Positions 44,889 through 57,121 of a DNA stretch of 64,000 bases are shown one piece after another (position 1 is the first letter of the stretch; each line of letters starts with the position of its first letter). The position numbers were made by a program, and so were the translations under genes. Source of the DNA: Blasia pusilla (Eukaryota; Marchantiophyta; Marchantiopsida; Blasiales); NCBI GenBank assembly GCA_050084515.1, contig CM114271.1, positions 50,406,001 to 50,470,000 of the forward strand. The letters run 5' to 3'. The notes beneath the pieces were generated by a model. It did no database searches. It was not told the DNA's origin and saw only the letters and a program-made list of their open reading frames with translations.

Positions 44889-45430
44889 TCAAGGCACCAT
44901 AGATTGTGTCTGTAGTGCCTCCGACAATGTGAATGACTGTGGTTCCCTGGCCTGCCGCCCATCCGTCCCCTCTAGTGGATCAATCTCAACTCCACCTCTC
45001 GATGGCTTGGTGCCTCTCGTAGCACCCCAAGTCACCACTGCAATTGCCTCAACCTGGGCTGCACTACACATAAATCCCATACTGGCGAGATCCTCACCCG
45101 GGTCAGGGTAAGAGGTAGAAGCTGGAGCCACACTAACTGCTCGCGGCTCCGTGCCTTCTCTGAGCTGCATCATCGTCATGGCAACAATTCTCTGCTCCAA
45201 CTAATCGATGCGTGAGAGAAGTGCCGGCTCTAGTGCTCCTACTCCATCTCCTCTAGCTGGTGGTGGTCCTCTACCACCACGTCCAGGAAGAACTCCCCGA
45301 CCTCCTCCAGGACGACCGCCTCCAAGCCCTCGGCCTACCTCTGGACGTGCCTCTCGGCGAAGGTCAAAACACCTATCCCTAGTGTGACCATATCTGTGGC
45401 AATAGTCACATTGGTGCTATGGTGGGGCCA
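44889..45430 (-). pseudogene. Gag zinc knuckle and linker (copy 2)
   Basis: The minus strand at about 45384-45425 reads CDYCHRYGHTRDRC, a CCHC nucleic-acid-binding knuckle. It is followed by a Gly/Arg/Pro-rich tract and an acidic, Ala/Ser-rich linker (MEQRIVAMTMMQLREG onward from 45200). The linker leads toward the protease. A stop near 45201 separates two parts. Confidence 0.75.
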
Positions 45431-45699
45431 TCCTGTGTGGCTCCTGAGCAATCGGAGGCGCTGGTGGTCCTCTCCCATGTTGTGGGCAGTCTCTTTGCCT
45501 ATAGGCCCCTCCACATGTCCAACAAGACCACATCGGTCCTTGTTGGGCAACATATGTAGGCACGGGTCATTGCCTCATAGGCTCACGGTACCCGCCCTGC
45601 TCTCTGGGCACACCGGCCCGCTCTCGGGATACTGGTGCTCACTGTGGCACCTGTGGGGTCACCGGCGCTCGTGGACCCATCGACTCTCAAGAAAATCCA

Positions 45700-46624
45700 G
45701 CGATCACTACCTGCTCCTCACTCATGTTGAGCTCAATACGCTCCGACAACTCAAAGACCACCTTCAATGTGGGCTTCGTTGTGTGAATCAGCACCTCTTC
45801 TCAGACTCTCCTCCGTAGTTCTTGATCCAGAATCCCGTACCAATACTGGACTCACTGCGCCTCAGTCACTCCATACGTAGCAATGATCAGCCTCCTTATG
45901 CGTCTAAATGCCTCTCTCAGACTCTTACCCGATCGTCGCTGAAAATCCTATCGACTCTTCAACTTTTCGGTGCGTACGCCCTCGTAGCTCTTTCCCAACT
46001 GTCGGAAGAACTCCATTGTGGGGCTGAAGCTGAGGGGCCCTCTACCACCAGAGGTCTCTGCCACATTGCATGTCTCACTGCCCTCCTCTCCATCTCATCT
46101 AAACCCTCCTCTCTATCTAGTCTCCGGGATTATGGTGTGGGTCTCTCTCCTCTCACAATCCCATCATATGCCTCGCGACCACTAGTGGACACATACCTTG
46201 GAGCCCAATACATCCTCCACGCATCGATCTCTACTGAATATAGTGATCGAAACTCCATGTGGTCATCCATCGGAGGACCCTCTAAGTGCTGGAACAACCC
46301 CGTCCATGCCATGAAAGGATTGAACCATGTCGGGGTGTGTATCTCTTGGAAGTCGCACCACGTGTCGAACTCCTGGTTAAAATCATCTCAGTCGATGGTG
46401 CCCACTGCACCCGAGAAACGACGCATGCCCCGATGGCCCATGTCGTCCATCTCCTGCCAAGTACTACTGTCTCTGTCTGCAATCTCGTCACAAGACCCAG
46501 TGTCTAGTGATGATGATCCAGCCACGGATGGATGTCGAGGTAGCTCCTCACTGGTAACCCCTCGGTATCTAACTCCACTCCGTGTCACACCACTACCATT
46601 GCTCGCACTACCCCGTTCTTCCAA
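45700..46624 (-). pseudogene. gag (copy 2)
   Basis: The likely start is at 46624 (MEERGSASNGSG), with a disordered acidic N-terminus. A shifted frame continues with WFNPFMAWTGLFQHLEGPP and YSVEIDAWRMYWAPRYVS, which look like a capsid core, then to the knuckle at 45425. Frameshifts near 46380 and several stops after 46130 break it. The plus-strand open frame over this region is its shadow. Assignment rests mainly on position and the knuckle. Confidence 0.6.
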
Positions 46625-46639
46625 ACCCTAGGAGAACGC

Positions 46640-47714
46640 CGTGATGACAAACCATGTCTCACCCGCTCACTTGCTCAAGCACTCAGATTCATTGAGAGTC
46701 TCCCACACTCCTCACTAGCTCACCTATGCTAACATCATTCCCGTGATGACATACCAGGCCTCGCACACACTCAACACTCGTGCTCACCATAAGCCTCCCA
46801 AATGCCTCACCTAACCTAGCGACACTCTCGGGTCATACATGGGACCCTTATGCGGCAACCGTTGTATATCCACCAACATGCTACACATGAACAGAATCTA
46901 CACTCGTCACCATCACTACACCCACCTAGCACCAACTACCACCTGATACCCAGCACTCTCAATCACACAAAAAAAGGGACTCGCATGGGTAACCTGATCA
47001 CGCCCTCCAACCTACGGCATCGTCAACACGCACTCCCCCATGTGACACGGCAACCTCTGCAACACGACACGCTCCTTGACCAACACATCGATCCTCCCGT
47101 CAACAGATGCGGACAACTCGTCGGCATCATGCGCACTGACACTCCATCGTCAATTTTCGCAAATCCCCGTCACGCCCGAAAACATCATGTCGTGCAAACC
47201 TCTCCGCCTATCCCCACACGCGGCATGTAACCTGACTCAACCTGGTCTAGCTCCACTCCTACCACATACTCAGCTCCACCACATCCACCCCCACTTGGTA
47301 GCCTTATCACCACGTTGACCTTCCACCACGTCCGGTCCTACCACGTTGGAGGGGGGGAAACCTCGCCCGCGGCCCTATGCGGGCCGGGTGCGGCTCCGCA
47401 CCCGGCTGCCTCTGCACCCCGGCCGCCTCCGCCTCTCCAACCTTTCCTTCCTGCTCTTTCTTGACACTCTCGCTACTCTCGACGATGTACTCGCCGCCCC
47501 ACTCCGTACTACACTCTGCCACTGTCCTCAAGCCCTATGCACCGGCAAACTCTGAGAAAAATGGAGAGCGCTTCGGCCCACGGCCTTCTGAACAGAAAAA
47601 TGACCAACACCCGCAACACACGCGTCTCCAGGGGCTCTCGACCAAGGTAACTCGCTTGCCTACCTGCAAACAACGAATTCCCACCAGCCCCCTGACATCT
47701 TTCTCATGTAAAAA
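46640..47714 (-). other. 5' leader of the methyltransferase element
   Basis: About 1.1 kb between repeat A1 and gag has no protein motif. It holds a GC-rich patch and a strong hairpin at 47384-47405 (stem CCGGGTGCGG, loop CT). No standard tRNA primer site was recognised next to A1: the sense strand reads TGAGAAAGATGTCAGG there. Confidence 0.6.
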
Positions 47715-48189
47715 TAAAGAGTAATAAAAATGGCACACCCGGCCTAAAACTCCACTCCTCAATCTACATTGGCATATCGAGCCTCGTCCACCCTATGCTA
47801 TCAAGGAATCCGGACGCTAGCACCCTAGTCCTATCTCACACACAAACAAAAGAGGTGCTCCAACGGCCCAACATGAGAAAGATCGCTTAGGAAAGCCATC
47901 TTCCTCTCTTATATAGGGTTGTGAAGAGCCAAAAGGCTCTTCCCCCAAAAATAGTCATCCCCTTGGTAACCTGCGCGCACTGTTTACCAAGGGCGGGTGA
48001 CCTGGTCAACAAGTCACCCGGGTGTGAAAGATCTCAACCTGAAAATTGTCAGAAACGACGTTCCTGACACAATGGACCTATCCTCAACCTCATCCGACAC
48101 CGTGGGACAAAGTTACATTCAAGATAATCCGCTGGCTCCTACGCCCTATCCACGATAGATCTCGGCCTATCGGCTACTCAGATATGACA
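47715..48189 (-). repeat. 5' terminal repeat A1 of copy 2
   Basis: The sense strand starts TGTCATATCTGAG at 48189, next to LINE sequence, and ends near TTTTTACA at 47715. It is closely similar to the A2 segment 38610-39165. It includes a TATA box, CCTATATAAGAG, near 47905-47920, likely the element promoter. No B segment is visible on its inner side. Confidence 0.75.
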
Positions 48190-48510
48190 CCATAGCTTTG
48201 CAACGTACCTAGGCTAGTGGCTTTTGAGGCGGGCTCAAAGTGTCAGAGATGCCAACGCTAGAGGTCCGTTTAAAAATAGTCATAGTTATGACCTCTACAT
48301 ATATGTCTCATTTTTTTTCCGGGTCATTGAGACTATCCACGTGTCCTCCCACACTTGCCGCACATCGGTTCTCTAGGAGTTGTGATGATATTGTTTTTGG
48401 TGTTGTGAGAATAGTCCATAGGGGTACACCCCCTTCTTCCTTTCAATGGCCTTCCATCGTGCATATTTATTTGGGTCCATCTTTTCACTTCTTCATTCGA
48501 CCAAGTCTAG
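48190..48510 (+). mobile_element. LINE-type fragment, right part (3' UTR)
   Basis: It continues the LINE reading cut at 38474: CCATAGC.TTGC, AGGCTA.TGG, GCGGGCTCA, CACTAGAGG-like and CCCCCTTCTTCCTTT blocks match the minus-strand copy at about 60370-60560. This shows that the Ty3/gypsy element landed inside the LINE. The 3' end is near the L1-domain gene promoter; no poly-A tail is seen. Confidence 0.7.
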
Positions 48511-48658
48511 AATTCGTCCTTTCGTATTCCCTTAAAGCTCCAAAGCACGATTGCGGCACTTCATACCGCTGTACCGGCACGTTCAGTCTCTTCCTACCCC
48601 AGCCAGTCTGGAGTGACCGGAAAGTTTCGTGCCGTGCCGTCCCGAGGCTCTCTCCCGT

Positions 48659-48674
48659 AAACCCTAACCCTAAA
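48659..48674 (+). promoter_or_regulatory. Telo-box in the promoter of the L1-domain gene
   Basis: AAACCCTAACCCTAAA lies about 205 bp before the ATG. In plants the AAACCCTAA telo-box is typical of promoters of ribosomal-protein and ribosome-biogenesis genes, which fits the product downstream. Only two units are present, so it is not telomeric DNA. Confidence 0.75.
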
Positions 48675-48877
48675 GCCCCGTTCGTCCAGTTGCAAAACCT
48701 CTGCAATTCTGCGTTGCGGCCTTCGATTCTGGTGGCGAATGCAGAAATTTTGAGCAAATTCTCACTGGAGATTGTACAACTGGAGCAGGACCGAAGTGCG
48801 GTCGACCGGGGAGGTGTTCACCGTGAATTGGATTGAGAGGTGTGCAGGGAGTAAGCTAGCGGGGGAACGGAGTTTTC

Positions 48878-49654
48878 ATGGCGAGAGTCGACGAAGAGAG
48901 GGTGCGGAAGGCAGTGGACGCATTGCTGAAGTGGAGCAATTCGCAGAAAGGTCGGGAGAAGGCTCAGCTCTTGGAGGATGAGCAGCTGTTGTATCTCGTG
49001 GTTTCTCTGAAGAAAATTCCGGAGAGGTCGCGGACGAATCCTTACAGAATTCCTTTGCCGCACCCCCTGTATCCTCTGGATGGCTCGCAAGAGATCTGTC
49101 TTTTTGTTGGGGACCGGAACAAGGGCATTAAGCAGAAGGACGCGAAGCAGAAAGTGATTGAGTCAGGACTGACCATTGCGAAAGTTATCGGTGTTTCAAA
49201 GCTGAAGACGGATTACTTTCCTCACGAAGCCAAGAGGAAGCTCTGCGGTTCCTACGATTTATTCCTGGCTGATGACAAAATCCTTCCAATGTTGCCTAAG
49301 CTGTTAGGAAAGACTTTCTTCAAAAAAAAGAAGCATCCGATTCCAGTCTCTCTTTCTAGACAGCACTGGAAGGAGCAAATCACCGCGGCCTGCAACTCGA
49401 CGTTTCTCTACATTGGAGGTGGTTCGTGTAGCGTCGTTAAAGTAGCTCGGGTGTCTCAATCCAAGGAGGAAATTAACGAGAATGTTAGGGCAGCGGTGGA
49501 GGAAATAGCAAAACTGGTGCCGAAGAAGTGGAGCAACATTCAAGCTCTCTATCTGAAGACTTTGGAGTCTGTGGCTCTGCCGTTGTTCCAAACCTTGCCG
49601 GACCTTCCCTTTAAAATCGATCCGCCTGCTGTAGCCACTGCTGTCCAAGCTTGA
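48878..49654 (+). CDS. Ribosomal L1 domain-containing protein (RSL1D1/Utp30 type)
   Basis: A likely nucleolar ribosome-biogenesis factor related to human RSL1D1 and yeast Utp30/Cic1, and to plant ribosomal L1p/L10e family proteins. 258 residues, one exon, ATG at 48878, TGA at 49652-49654. The L1 fold spans about residues 8-250: VRKAVDALLKWSNSQ at the start, then IPLPHPLY, EICLFVGDRNKGIKQK, SGLTIAKVIGVSKLKTDY, YDLFLADDKILPMLPKLLGK with TFFKKKKHPIPVSL, and a C-terminal half ending YLKTLESVALPLFQTLP. YDLFLADDKI followed by LGKTFFKKKK is characteristic of this family. The long C-terminal basic tail of RSL1D1 is absent, so the length is nearer Utp30. The gene looks intact and is the best host gene here. 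The telo-box upstream supports growth-linked regulation. Confidence 0.92.
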   Translation: MARVDEERVRKAVDALLKWSNSQKGREKAQLLEDEQLLYLVVSLKKIPERSRTNPYRIPLPHPLYPLDGSQEICLFVGDRNKGIKQKDAKQKVIESGLTIAKVIGVSKLKTDYFPHEAKRKLCGSYDLFLADDKILPMLPKLLGKTFFKKKKHPIPVSLSRQHWKEQITAACNSTFLYIGGGSCSVVKVARVSQSKEEINENVRAAVEEIAKLVPKKWSNIQALYLKTLESVALPLFQTLPDLPFKIDPPAVATAVQA

Positions 49655-52600
49655 ACGACGGAGTGGTGATCTCTCTGTCTATTGCCTTGGTTCTCTCGCA
49701 ATTTTTCTCCCGCAGAGTGGCCCTGTCGGATGTGTTCGCGTGAGATTGCCTTGCTTATCCTTGGCCTTTAGGTGAATGATATCACTTGATGACATCTGTA
49801 CATAATTAGAAAATCTTTCATACTACTGTTTTTGAGGCTCATTGGTGTCATTCTTAGTCGTGCGTGTAGGGTTTGACATCCATGAGAATGGTGCGGGTAT
49901 TGTCTAGGACGCTGCTTGTCGGATTAAAGAAGAACTCTCAAGTTTGAATGCCAGGAATATGGTACGATGTAGATCTGAATGGTAATGAATGCGTCCATGG
50001 TGTCGTCCTTGCAGCAGAGTTTGAGGTCACGACTTTTCTCCTAAGAAGATAGCTTGCCTCGAAATCCTAAATCTCTCTGACTCAATTTAGTAAAGAATTC
50101 CTCTCCCCAAGAGTGAAAGAGACAGACGTCCGCAAAGGACCTTTCGAGTAACGTTGGGAAGTCTGATTCCCTTTGCTTCTAACACTTGTGTAGGCTAAGC
50201 AACGTGGGCTGTTCATGACTGACTGGCTTGTACCTTAACAGCAGAGCCAATGGAACTCCTATTTGGACGAAAGGATTCGGGCCCAAATTCCATTTCGCCC
50301 AGTTATCCAAGAGATATGATGTAAATCCAGTTCCTTACTGTACTGGGTGACCACAACCCATGGTGCAAACGGATGTGTGAAATTTGGAAGGACACCTCTA
50401 TGTAGTTATTAACATTCAGTCTATCTACCTTGCAAAGGAGCCATTTCCTTTGCAATTGCGACCCATCACATTGTCCCAGTTGAAGGTACATCACTATGGT
50501 TATCGATCCCATTAATGTTCTGTCACCTACTCCCTTGTCAGTGGTAGGCCATCTTCTGAGGTTTTGTTTCTCCTTGATTTTGCAGTTTGCCACCTCGGGT
50601 GAAGTCGCACTCCTCTAACTGATCTCTGTTAATTTACTCACCAATGGACTCTTGTCAAATTTTCACATTGCAGATGATCAAATTTTTTTACAATCTGCAA
50701 AAAATTACTCTCCTCTGGTCCACCTTTATTTGCTCACATCATTGATCCTTGAACTCACAATATGATATACTCCTCCATCTACAAGCACTTACATTTATTT
50801 TTTGAAGTAAGTAATCTTGCGAATATACTTGAGCTCATCCTGCCTGAATCACTTTCCGTGAAGTGCCATGTGGTCCCAGCTGTACGTAGAAATTCTCAAC
50901 CACAGCTTATGTTGTATGAACTGCTTTGCGAACTGAATCACATGGAGTGTCATAATCATTGGGATGCAGTCTCAAGATGTCAAATTGTGTCATGATCTTC
51001 ACCTTAGTGGTGGCAGCCTCTCCTGCATATCTTGTCCGTTTTTTCTCTTCATATACTACTAATAGGTCAACTCTCGAGGAATGTTACATGATGGATGAGC
51101 ATGGAAATTTGGTAAGACACATTTTCTTTCATGGTTGTCATTTTCCCGTTTCCTATATGAAAATATCGCCAGGCTAGGATTATCATTGTTTAGATGTGAC
51201 AACCACACTGAATTTTCTATCCTTGTGATTGAATGGAATATTTTCTGGGTTTGCATCAAACTTCTTGAAGGGCGGGGATGACCCCATTGGGAGGTTGCAA
51301 AACCAAACTAGAATTTCAGGGTGCAAACTAAAATTTGCACAACTATTTTATTAGTTGCAGTTTCAAAACGAAATCCTGAGGTTTTGTTTCTCCTGGGTTT
51401 TGTCAGCTAATTTATATCTATATGGTGGGTTTTCTTGTGGAAAGCTGTGTGAACGTGAGTACTATCTAGTTTGTATGATACAAACGAAGATGGGTACAAA
51501 TTTCTGCTGGTGACAATAAGATCATTAGAAGCAGTGGTTTTTTATTTGAAGCAGGCCTTCCAGAATATTTCATTACACATGTTCCCACAAGATCTTATCT
51601 TGTGTGGAATGATCACCCATGTGCCCAGAGTAAAACAATCACCCATGTGTGCTTGCGGCTTGCAAGGAAATCCAGTAATGAAACACTTCTTGCGGAGAGT
51701 GGAAAGACCTCTTCGTCAGTACAATTTTGTAAATGTTGGCCCTGATGTCGGGTCGAGAGAGAGGATCCTCAATGAAGTGTGTCCTATTTCCTCTCTCTAA
51801 GCTTGACAACATGTTTCAATGTATGAAGGGAATCTCAATTTTAATAGTCGTTTTGCCAGATGTTTCCGAGTGCCATGTTCTTACCCTGTGGTTGGCGGTC
51901 TAGATTGTTAACAGTTAAACCTCCCAGCATTCCTGAAAAAGATGATTGTTAAGTAGTAGCAGTTACATCGAGTTCCATCTTCCAGCAGTAGGCTTGCAAC
52001 TAGATAATTGTATCGGGATCGTAACTTACAATTCTGGAGTAGCGTATTTTGCACTCTATAATTAACTTTTCACGGGTTAGAGATAGAGGTCTACTCCTAG
52101 CTGTACATCTGCCTGCGACCGCTCTAGCACTGAAGTCGACCACCCTGCCCCACCGTCCAACAGGTTTGACATATATCCAACAATTCAGCACCACGCCACA
52201 CAAGGTGTTATTCACAACTCATTTCGTGTGTACGACAAAATCCCGAGCCAGTTCCACGTTATGTTAACTGAGCAAACACGTAGTTGTCTGTGAAGAACCC
52301 TTGGCTCTCCCTAACAGCAGAACTTGGTTCCGGGACAATTTCGCTTACCGGTCTGATGAGTAATCCCCATGCTATGTAGTCTGATTGGCAATGGGTGCCA
52401 GATTGGTTTAGGAGAGCCACTTCAATGGTGGCTTGATATAATCCCACCTAAAAATACAAGATGATGGGAGAAGCCCCCCATCTCAGGCCACAACCCGCGT
52501 GTAAGGAGTGTGACTAGTTCTAAACTCCGCCTACACTTGTGATATGATGACAAGGAAATATTTCTGGCAGATACAAAAAACAGAGAATTGCAATGGAAAG

Positions 52601-54640
52601 CCATAAGACATACTACAATGTTTTGAATTTACAAGCAATATGTAAAGATAAATTCCCGGTTGAAATCCCATTGTAGCTTTCAAAAATTCTTACTTAATTA
52701 CTTTGGGAGAGATTTCTTTTTTTTTTTCAATCCCTACGTTTTAATTAAGAAAATAAAATTAACCTCATCATTTCTAAAATTAAAATTCTTATCACTCTGA
52801 TTATTTGTAAAATTTTTACTCTTGTTAAATAATTTTTATTTCCTAAAATTTTACCTCTTTTTCTTTCAGAGTATATTTTTCAATTTTAATTTAAAATTAT
52901 TAAAAATTTCTTAATGGGAAGAACGAAAAGGAGGGGGACTTAAGAACATTACACACAAATCCTCATAGACTCGGGAAAAAAATAATCACACGTTGAAACA
53001 AATTAATCTAATCCCCATCTCTTTTAATTAGGGTCTTTTTTTCTTTTGATACCCCTCTTTAAGAAAATAAAATAATTCTCAAGTTAAATTTTTTTTTCTT
53101 GCCCTACTATTCTCCTACTTCCCTCCTCATTTTGATCCTTTTCTTTAAATCGATGGAATTACTTTAAAAATTCTACCTTAAGCTTAGGATAGGGTAAATT
53201 TTATATCATTATTGGAAATCCAATAATATGCATTGCAAGAAAAAATAGTGAGAATAAAAAAAAGTAGTCACAAGGGTACGATTTTATCTCTTAACTCAAG
53301 ATTAACCCTTTTGGAAAAGGAAAATGAATTCCAATTGTAGGAGAGGTCAAATGGTTTAACTAACTAACAAAGAATGGGTATTAATTTTAGGAAGGAGTGG
53401 GATATTACTTCAATCTTTATAAAGGAATGGGATGTTATTCAACCTTTGTTAAAAAGTGAAGTGGTATTTCAAACTTTATGGAAGAGTGTGGTATTATTTC
53501 AACCTTTATTAAGGAGTGGGGTTATTAAGAAGGGAGTGAGTTGCTACTCATCTTTGTATGGAATCGCTTTGTGGAATTCGGGGAGGGGGGCCCAAACGGC
53601 TCCTTGAGTCCACGTTTGGACCATAGGCTTGCTCAGCCTTGCTGTAAATCGAGGAGTCTTGGGCAACTCCTCATAGTTCCCTACTCCAACTTTTTTGAAC
53701 TGTAAAACTTCGGGTCCGTGACTGCGTCTCTCTCACCCTTGTGCTTCTTCCTCATTGCAACAATTTATCATCTTTGTGTCAATATGACCATGACTTTATC
53801 ATCTCTCTCGGCTCTCAGCCTCCCTCGAAGCCCGTGGCGGGGCACTCCCCCGTAGCACTCGATTGTGTGCCTTAGATACTCATTTTTGTTCATTTCTTGT
53901 AGTGCCTTGGTATTCATTTTTGTTGATACCTTGCAGCTCCTATGTTCGATAAAATTTGGTTTGGTTTTCTTAGAACTTTACAAGTGTGCACGATGCAACA
54001 CTTGAGCTATCTCAAATCTTGTATTTTTTTTCCATCATTGCAGCTCATGCGCTTGTTGTTTTTGGTGCTCCATGACTCTATTCTTGCTACTCCCACACTT
54101 GCAAGTTGCAAATCTTGTGACTTGTCATTGCTCTTGCCATTGCTACTTGAAAGCTTTAGCTTTTGTTCCTCCTACAAACCTTTTGTTCCTGCTGCAACTT
54201 TGATTTACTTTCTACCCTAGTGTCTACATTTGCTAATCTTGCTAATCTTGCAGCCGCTCTTAGAGCATTTTTTTTTTGGTTATTGCGTTTGCTCTCCTTG
54301 ACACCAATGCTCTTGTAGTTGCCGCATTTTCTTTTGATTCTACGGTTTTACTTGTCTTAAAGTTTTTTCCCCATATACTCTACTAATGAGAGCATATTTT
54401 TGTTCTCTTATTTCTTCATCATCACACTCCTTGGCAAATCCAAAGATCTTACATTAAGTTGATTTAGGCATTGCCACGTGTTGGCTCCATCTTGGAGTGG
54501 ACGATATAATTCCAACTCTTTCTTTCCTTTCTTTGCCAATTATTGAGCAACTTGCATGTTGATTAACGTCTTAAGTCTTGGGGAATTTCCACAAGTGGGA
54601 CGTAGGTGGTGAGAGACTTGGGGATCATTAGTATACACTA
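49655..54640. other. Intergenic region, AT-rich toward the right
   Basis: 3' flank of the L1-domain gene followed by non-coding DNA. No gene is supported; the open frames are short and without motifs. CTGAGGTTTTGTTTCTCCT occurs at 50556-50574 and again at 51376-51394. 52650-53350 is very AT-rich. 53370-53530 repeats a GGAGTGGGATATTA-like phrase four or five times in degenerate form. Confidence 0.5.
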
Positions 54641-55208
54641 TCTAGTAATAGTACTAATAGAGTCTCAAACAAGTAGTCATAAGAAAAGCACTTAACCCAA
54701 AAAAATCAATAAGGCAAAGGAGCCTTATTACCAAACCAAGAAGTAGCACCAATCTTAGAAATAGATGAAACTCATGGTGATTTAAAAATTGATGAGAACC
54801 TGAAAATATTGAAGGATGCCTAATATAACATTTGATTGGATCCATTTTGAACCACACATTGAAAGATTCTTTTGCAAAGTGTGTCGAGAGTCCAAGGGGA
54901 AATCAGTATTTGCAACTCAAGAGCTATAAATATAAAGATTTCAACTATTGTAGACCATAACAAGTCCAAAGAACATTGTAAGTTTACTTGGGCCCAAAGT
55001 ATGGCTAAGAAAAAAATAGAGAAAGCCACTGCTTCAAGTAATTGGACATGCAATGAAGCTTTTTTAAATATTTTTGTGTTGCCTACTTTATTGCCAAAGA
55101 GAATGTTGATTTCATGAGTTTTTCCATACCGTTGTAATGTGCTAAAGTGTGTCCTGGCCAGCTTTGCAAACCCTCTATATCAAGATGAGAAGGCATGCAT
55201 TGATGCAA

Positions 55209-55363
55209 TCTATACTATTATTTGAGGAGCATTTTTCAAATGGCAATAACTGAGTGTTCAACACGTGTCATTTTAAGCTCAAGAATGTATGACGCGTGGC
55301 ATAACCATGCGTTTAGGGTTACAGGGACCGTGCATCGCATGGCCCCTCACGAGTCCTAACTAG
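55209..55363 (+). mobile_element. 155-bp non-autonomous Helitron
   Basis: It starts TCTATACTATTATTTGAG after A and ends CCTAACTAG before T, so it is inserted between A and T without target duplication. A hairpin CCGTGC-ATC-GCATGG lies about 20 nt from the 3' end. All are Helitron features. It lies in the hAT relic just before the catalytic region. Confidence 0.75.
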
Positions 55364-56523
55364 TTACATATAATGGTACTTCATTACTATGAGGTAATTG
55401 GCTAGCCCATTCTTTGGACTTATGATAGATGAGTCCATTGGTATTTCTATAACATGCTATTTAGTCACATTTGTAACTTACTTAGGGGAAGGTTTGGTGA
55501 GGATGTCATTTTTTGGATTGATAAGAATTGAGAATAAGGATGTTGAGGCTATATTTTATTGTCTTGTATCCTTACTTACAAAGTGAAACTTACATTTCAA
55601 CAAGCTAGTAGGGTTTGAATCAGATGGTGCTTCCACTATGATTGGGAAATATAATGGGGTTGCATCTCAAGTGAAAAGGAATATTAATTATTTCATGTCC
55701 AACATCCATTATATTGCACATCAAACCAATTTGGTAATCCTTAGTGGAGCGAAGAGTCCTTCTTGCAAGGCCATGAGTGATGAAGTTGATCACTTTTCAA
55801 ACTCCATTGCATTTTATTTTAAGAAGAGCTCCTAGAGAAAGGTAAGTCTCTCTTCTTTAAAAATAGAGTTGAGTGACTCTCATAAATGTTTGCATGCTAT
55901 GTGAGCCTATGTCTAAAATAAGACCAAAACAAAATCAACTCAAGTTTGTAGATATGTTGAGTGTATATTCTTTAGTCTCAAGAAAGATTTCCCTTATTAG
56001 ATATAATTATATTCATGAGAGTATTGATATGAATGTTGAACTCCTTTCTACAAAAAGTGGATATTGTTTACTTCTTGATTATGGTCCTTCTGATGGTTAC
56101 ATAAAATGGTTACACTATGAAATCAAAGGTCCATTTTTTCATTCCATTCAAATGGACAAAGATATCTTTGGGAAACATCTTGAGGAGGAAATCTTCTTCC
56201 AAAGGAACTTTGCATATGCGTTGTGCTTGAGTTTGAATGAAAGGTTTGAGGATAATGATGTCATAGGTTCCTTTGAGATCCTTAATCCCTCATTCATGCC
56301 TTCAGATATGGTATGGTTAAGAGATTGGGCAGTGAAGGAATTGGAAATATTATGTGGGTACTATGGGTTAAAGATTTGTACATGTTAGAGAGAGACCTCC
56401 TCTTATTGATGCTTCTACTACCAAGAATGAGTTTCTTTCACTTAAAATCCAAGGAACTATTGAATGGAAGGAAAAGTCCCTCAGAGAACTGTGACCTAAA
56501 CTATCATATAGTCCCATATTCAA

Positions 56524-56794
56524 GGTTGCATGTGGACAAAGTCGGTGTCCGTATGGGCCCCACCTTTCCCTTCTTTCTCATTCCCCTTACTTGTCATTGT
56601 GTTTCATACTCCCCCATTTCTTCATCCCTCCACCTCCACTCCCTCCTCCCTCATTGCTCCTCTCATCCTTGCCTTGGCTTCCATCATGGACTAAAAGTGT
56701 GGGTCCCATCTCTAGGAATCCATGTCCGTGGACATGTCCAAACTTGTCTTTCCATGTGCGTCCTAAGGAAGGACTTGTCCGTTTTTGTGCAACC
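56524..56794 (+). mobile_element. MITE, GGTTGCA family, copy 1
   Basis: 271 bp starting GGTTGCATGTGGACAAAG and ending GTCCGTTTTTGTGCAACC, so the terminal inverted repeat is GGTTGCA plus partial GGACAA. The interior has TGTCCGTGGACATGTCC palindromic blocks and a pyrimidine-rich tract. It lies inside the hAT relic. A target duplication is not clear. Confidence 0.7.
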
Positions 56795-57121
56795 ATGCCC
56801 ATATTGTAGTCTGCGTACGATAATTTGGGTGTATTAGCAAACATAGCTAGGGTGGAATGTGTAAGTATTGCAACTTGTGAGAGAGCTTTTAGCATCCAAT
56901 GTGAGATTAAGACTAGACTTAGAAACTATCTAGGCACAAAACATGCATTGTTGAGAGCCAATATAGAAAGACCAATTGAGGGTTATGATGATTTATTAAT
57001 AGGAGTTATCCATCGTTGGAAACAGCCCAACGAACTCATATTTGTATATTCTAGCCCTGAAGTACATTTGTCTTTTGCATTGGAAATTGATATGTCTTCA
57101 AAGATTAAAATTTTCCTTTAA

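Larger units (their letters stand above)
54640..57121 (+). pseudogene. hAT-type transposase relic
   Basis: Decayed plus-strand reading. The N-terminal part is around 54870-55200. The catalytic region starts PFFGLMIDESIGISITCYL (about 55410) and continues IGKYNGVASQVKRNINYF with HYIAHQTNLVILSG (about 55640-55760). The C-terminal dimerisation region is ATCERAFSIQCEIKTRLRNYL (about 56870). These match hAT-like domesticated or element transposases of the zinc-finger/dimerisation class. It is interrupted by a 155-bp Helitron-like insert (55209-55363), a MITE (56524-56794) and stops. Confidence 0.8.

Noticed and set aside
45822-46631. Plus-strand 269-residue open frame
   Set aside because: It is antisense to the gag region of the minus-strand element, has no motif and uses the opposite strand of a recognised pol/gag array.
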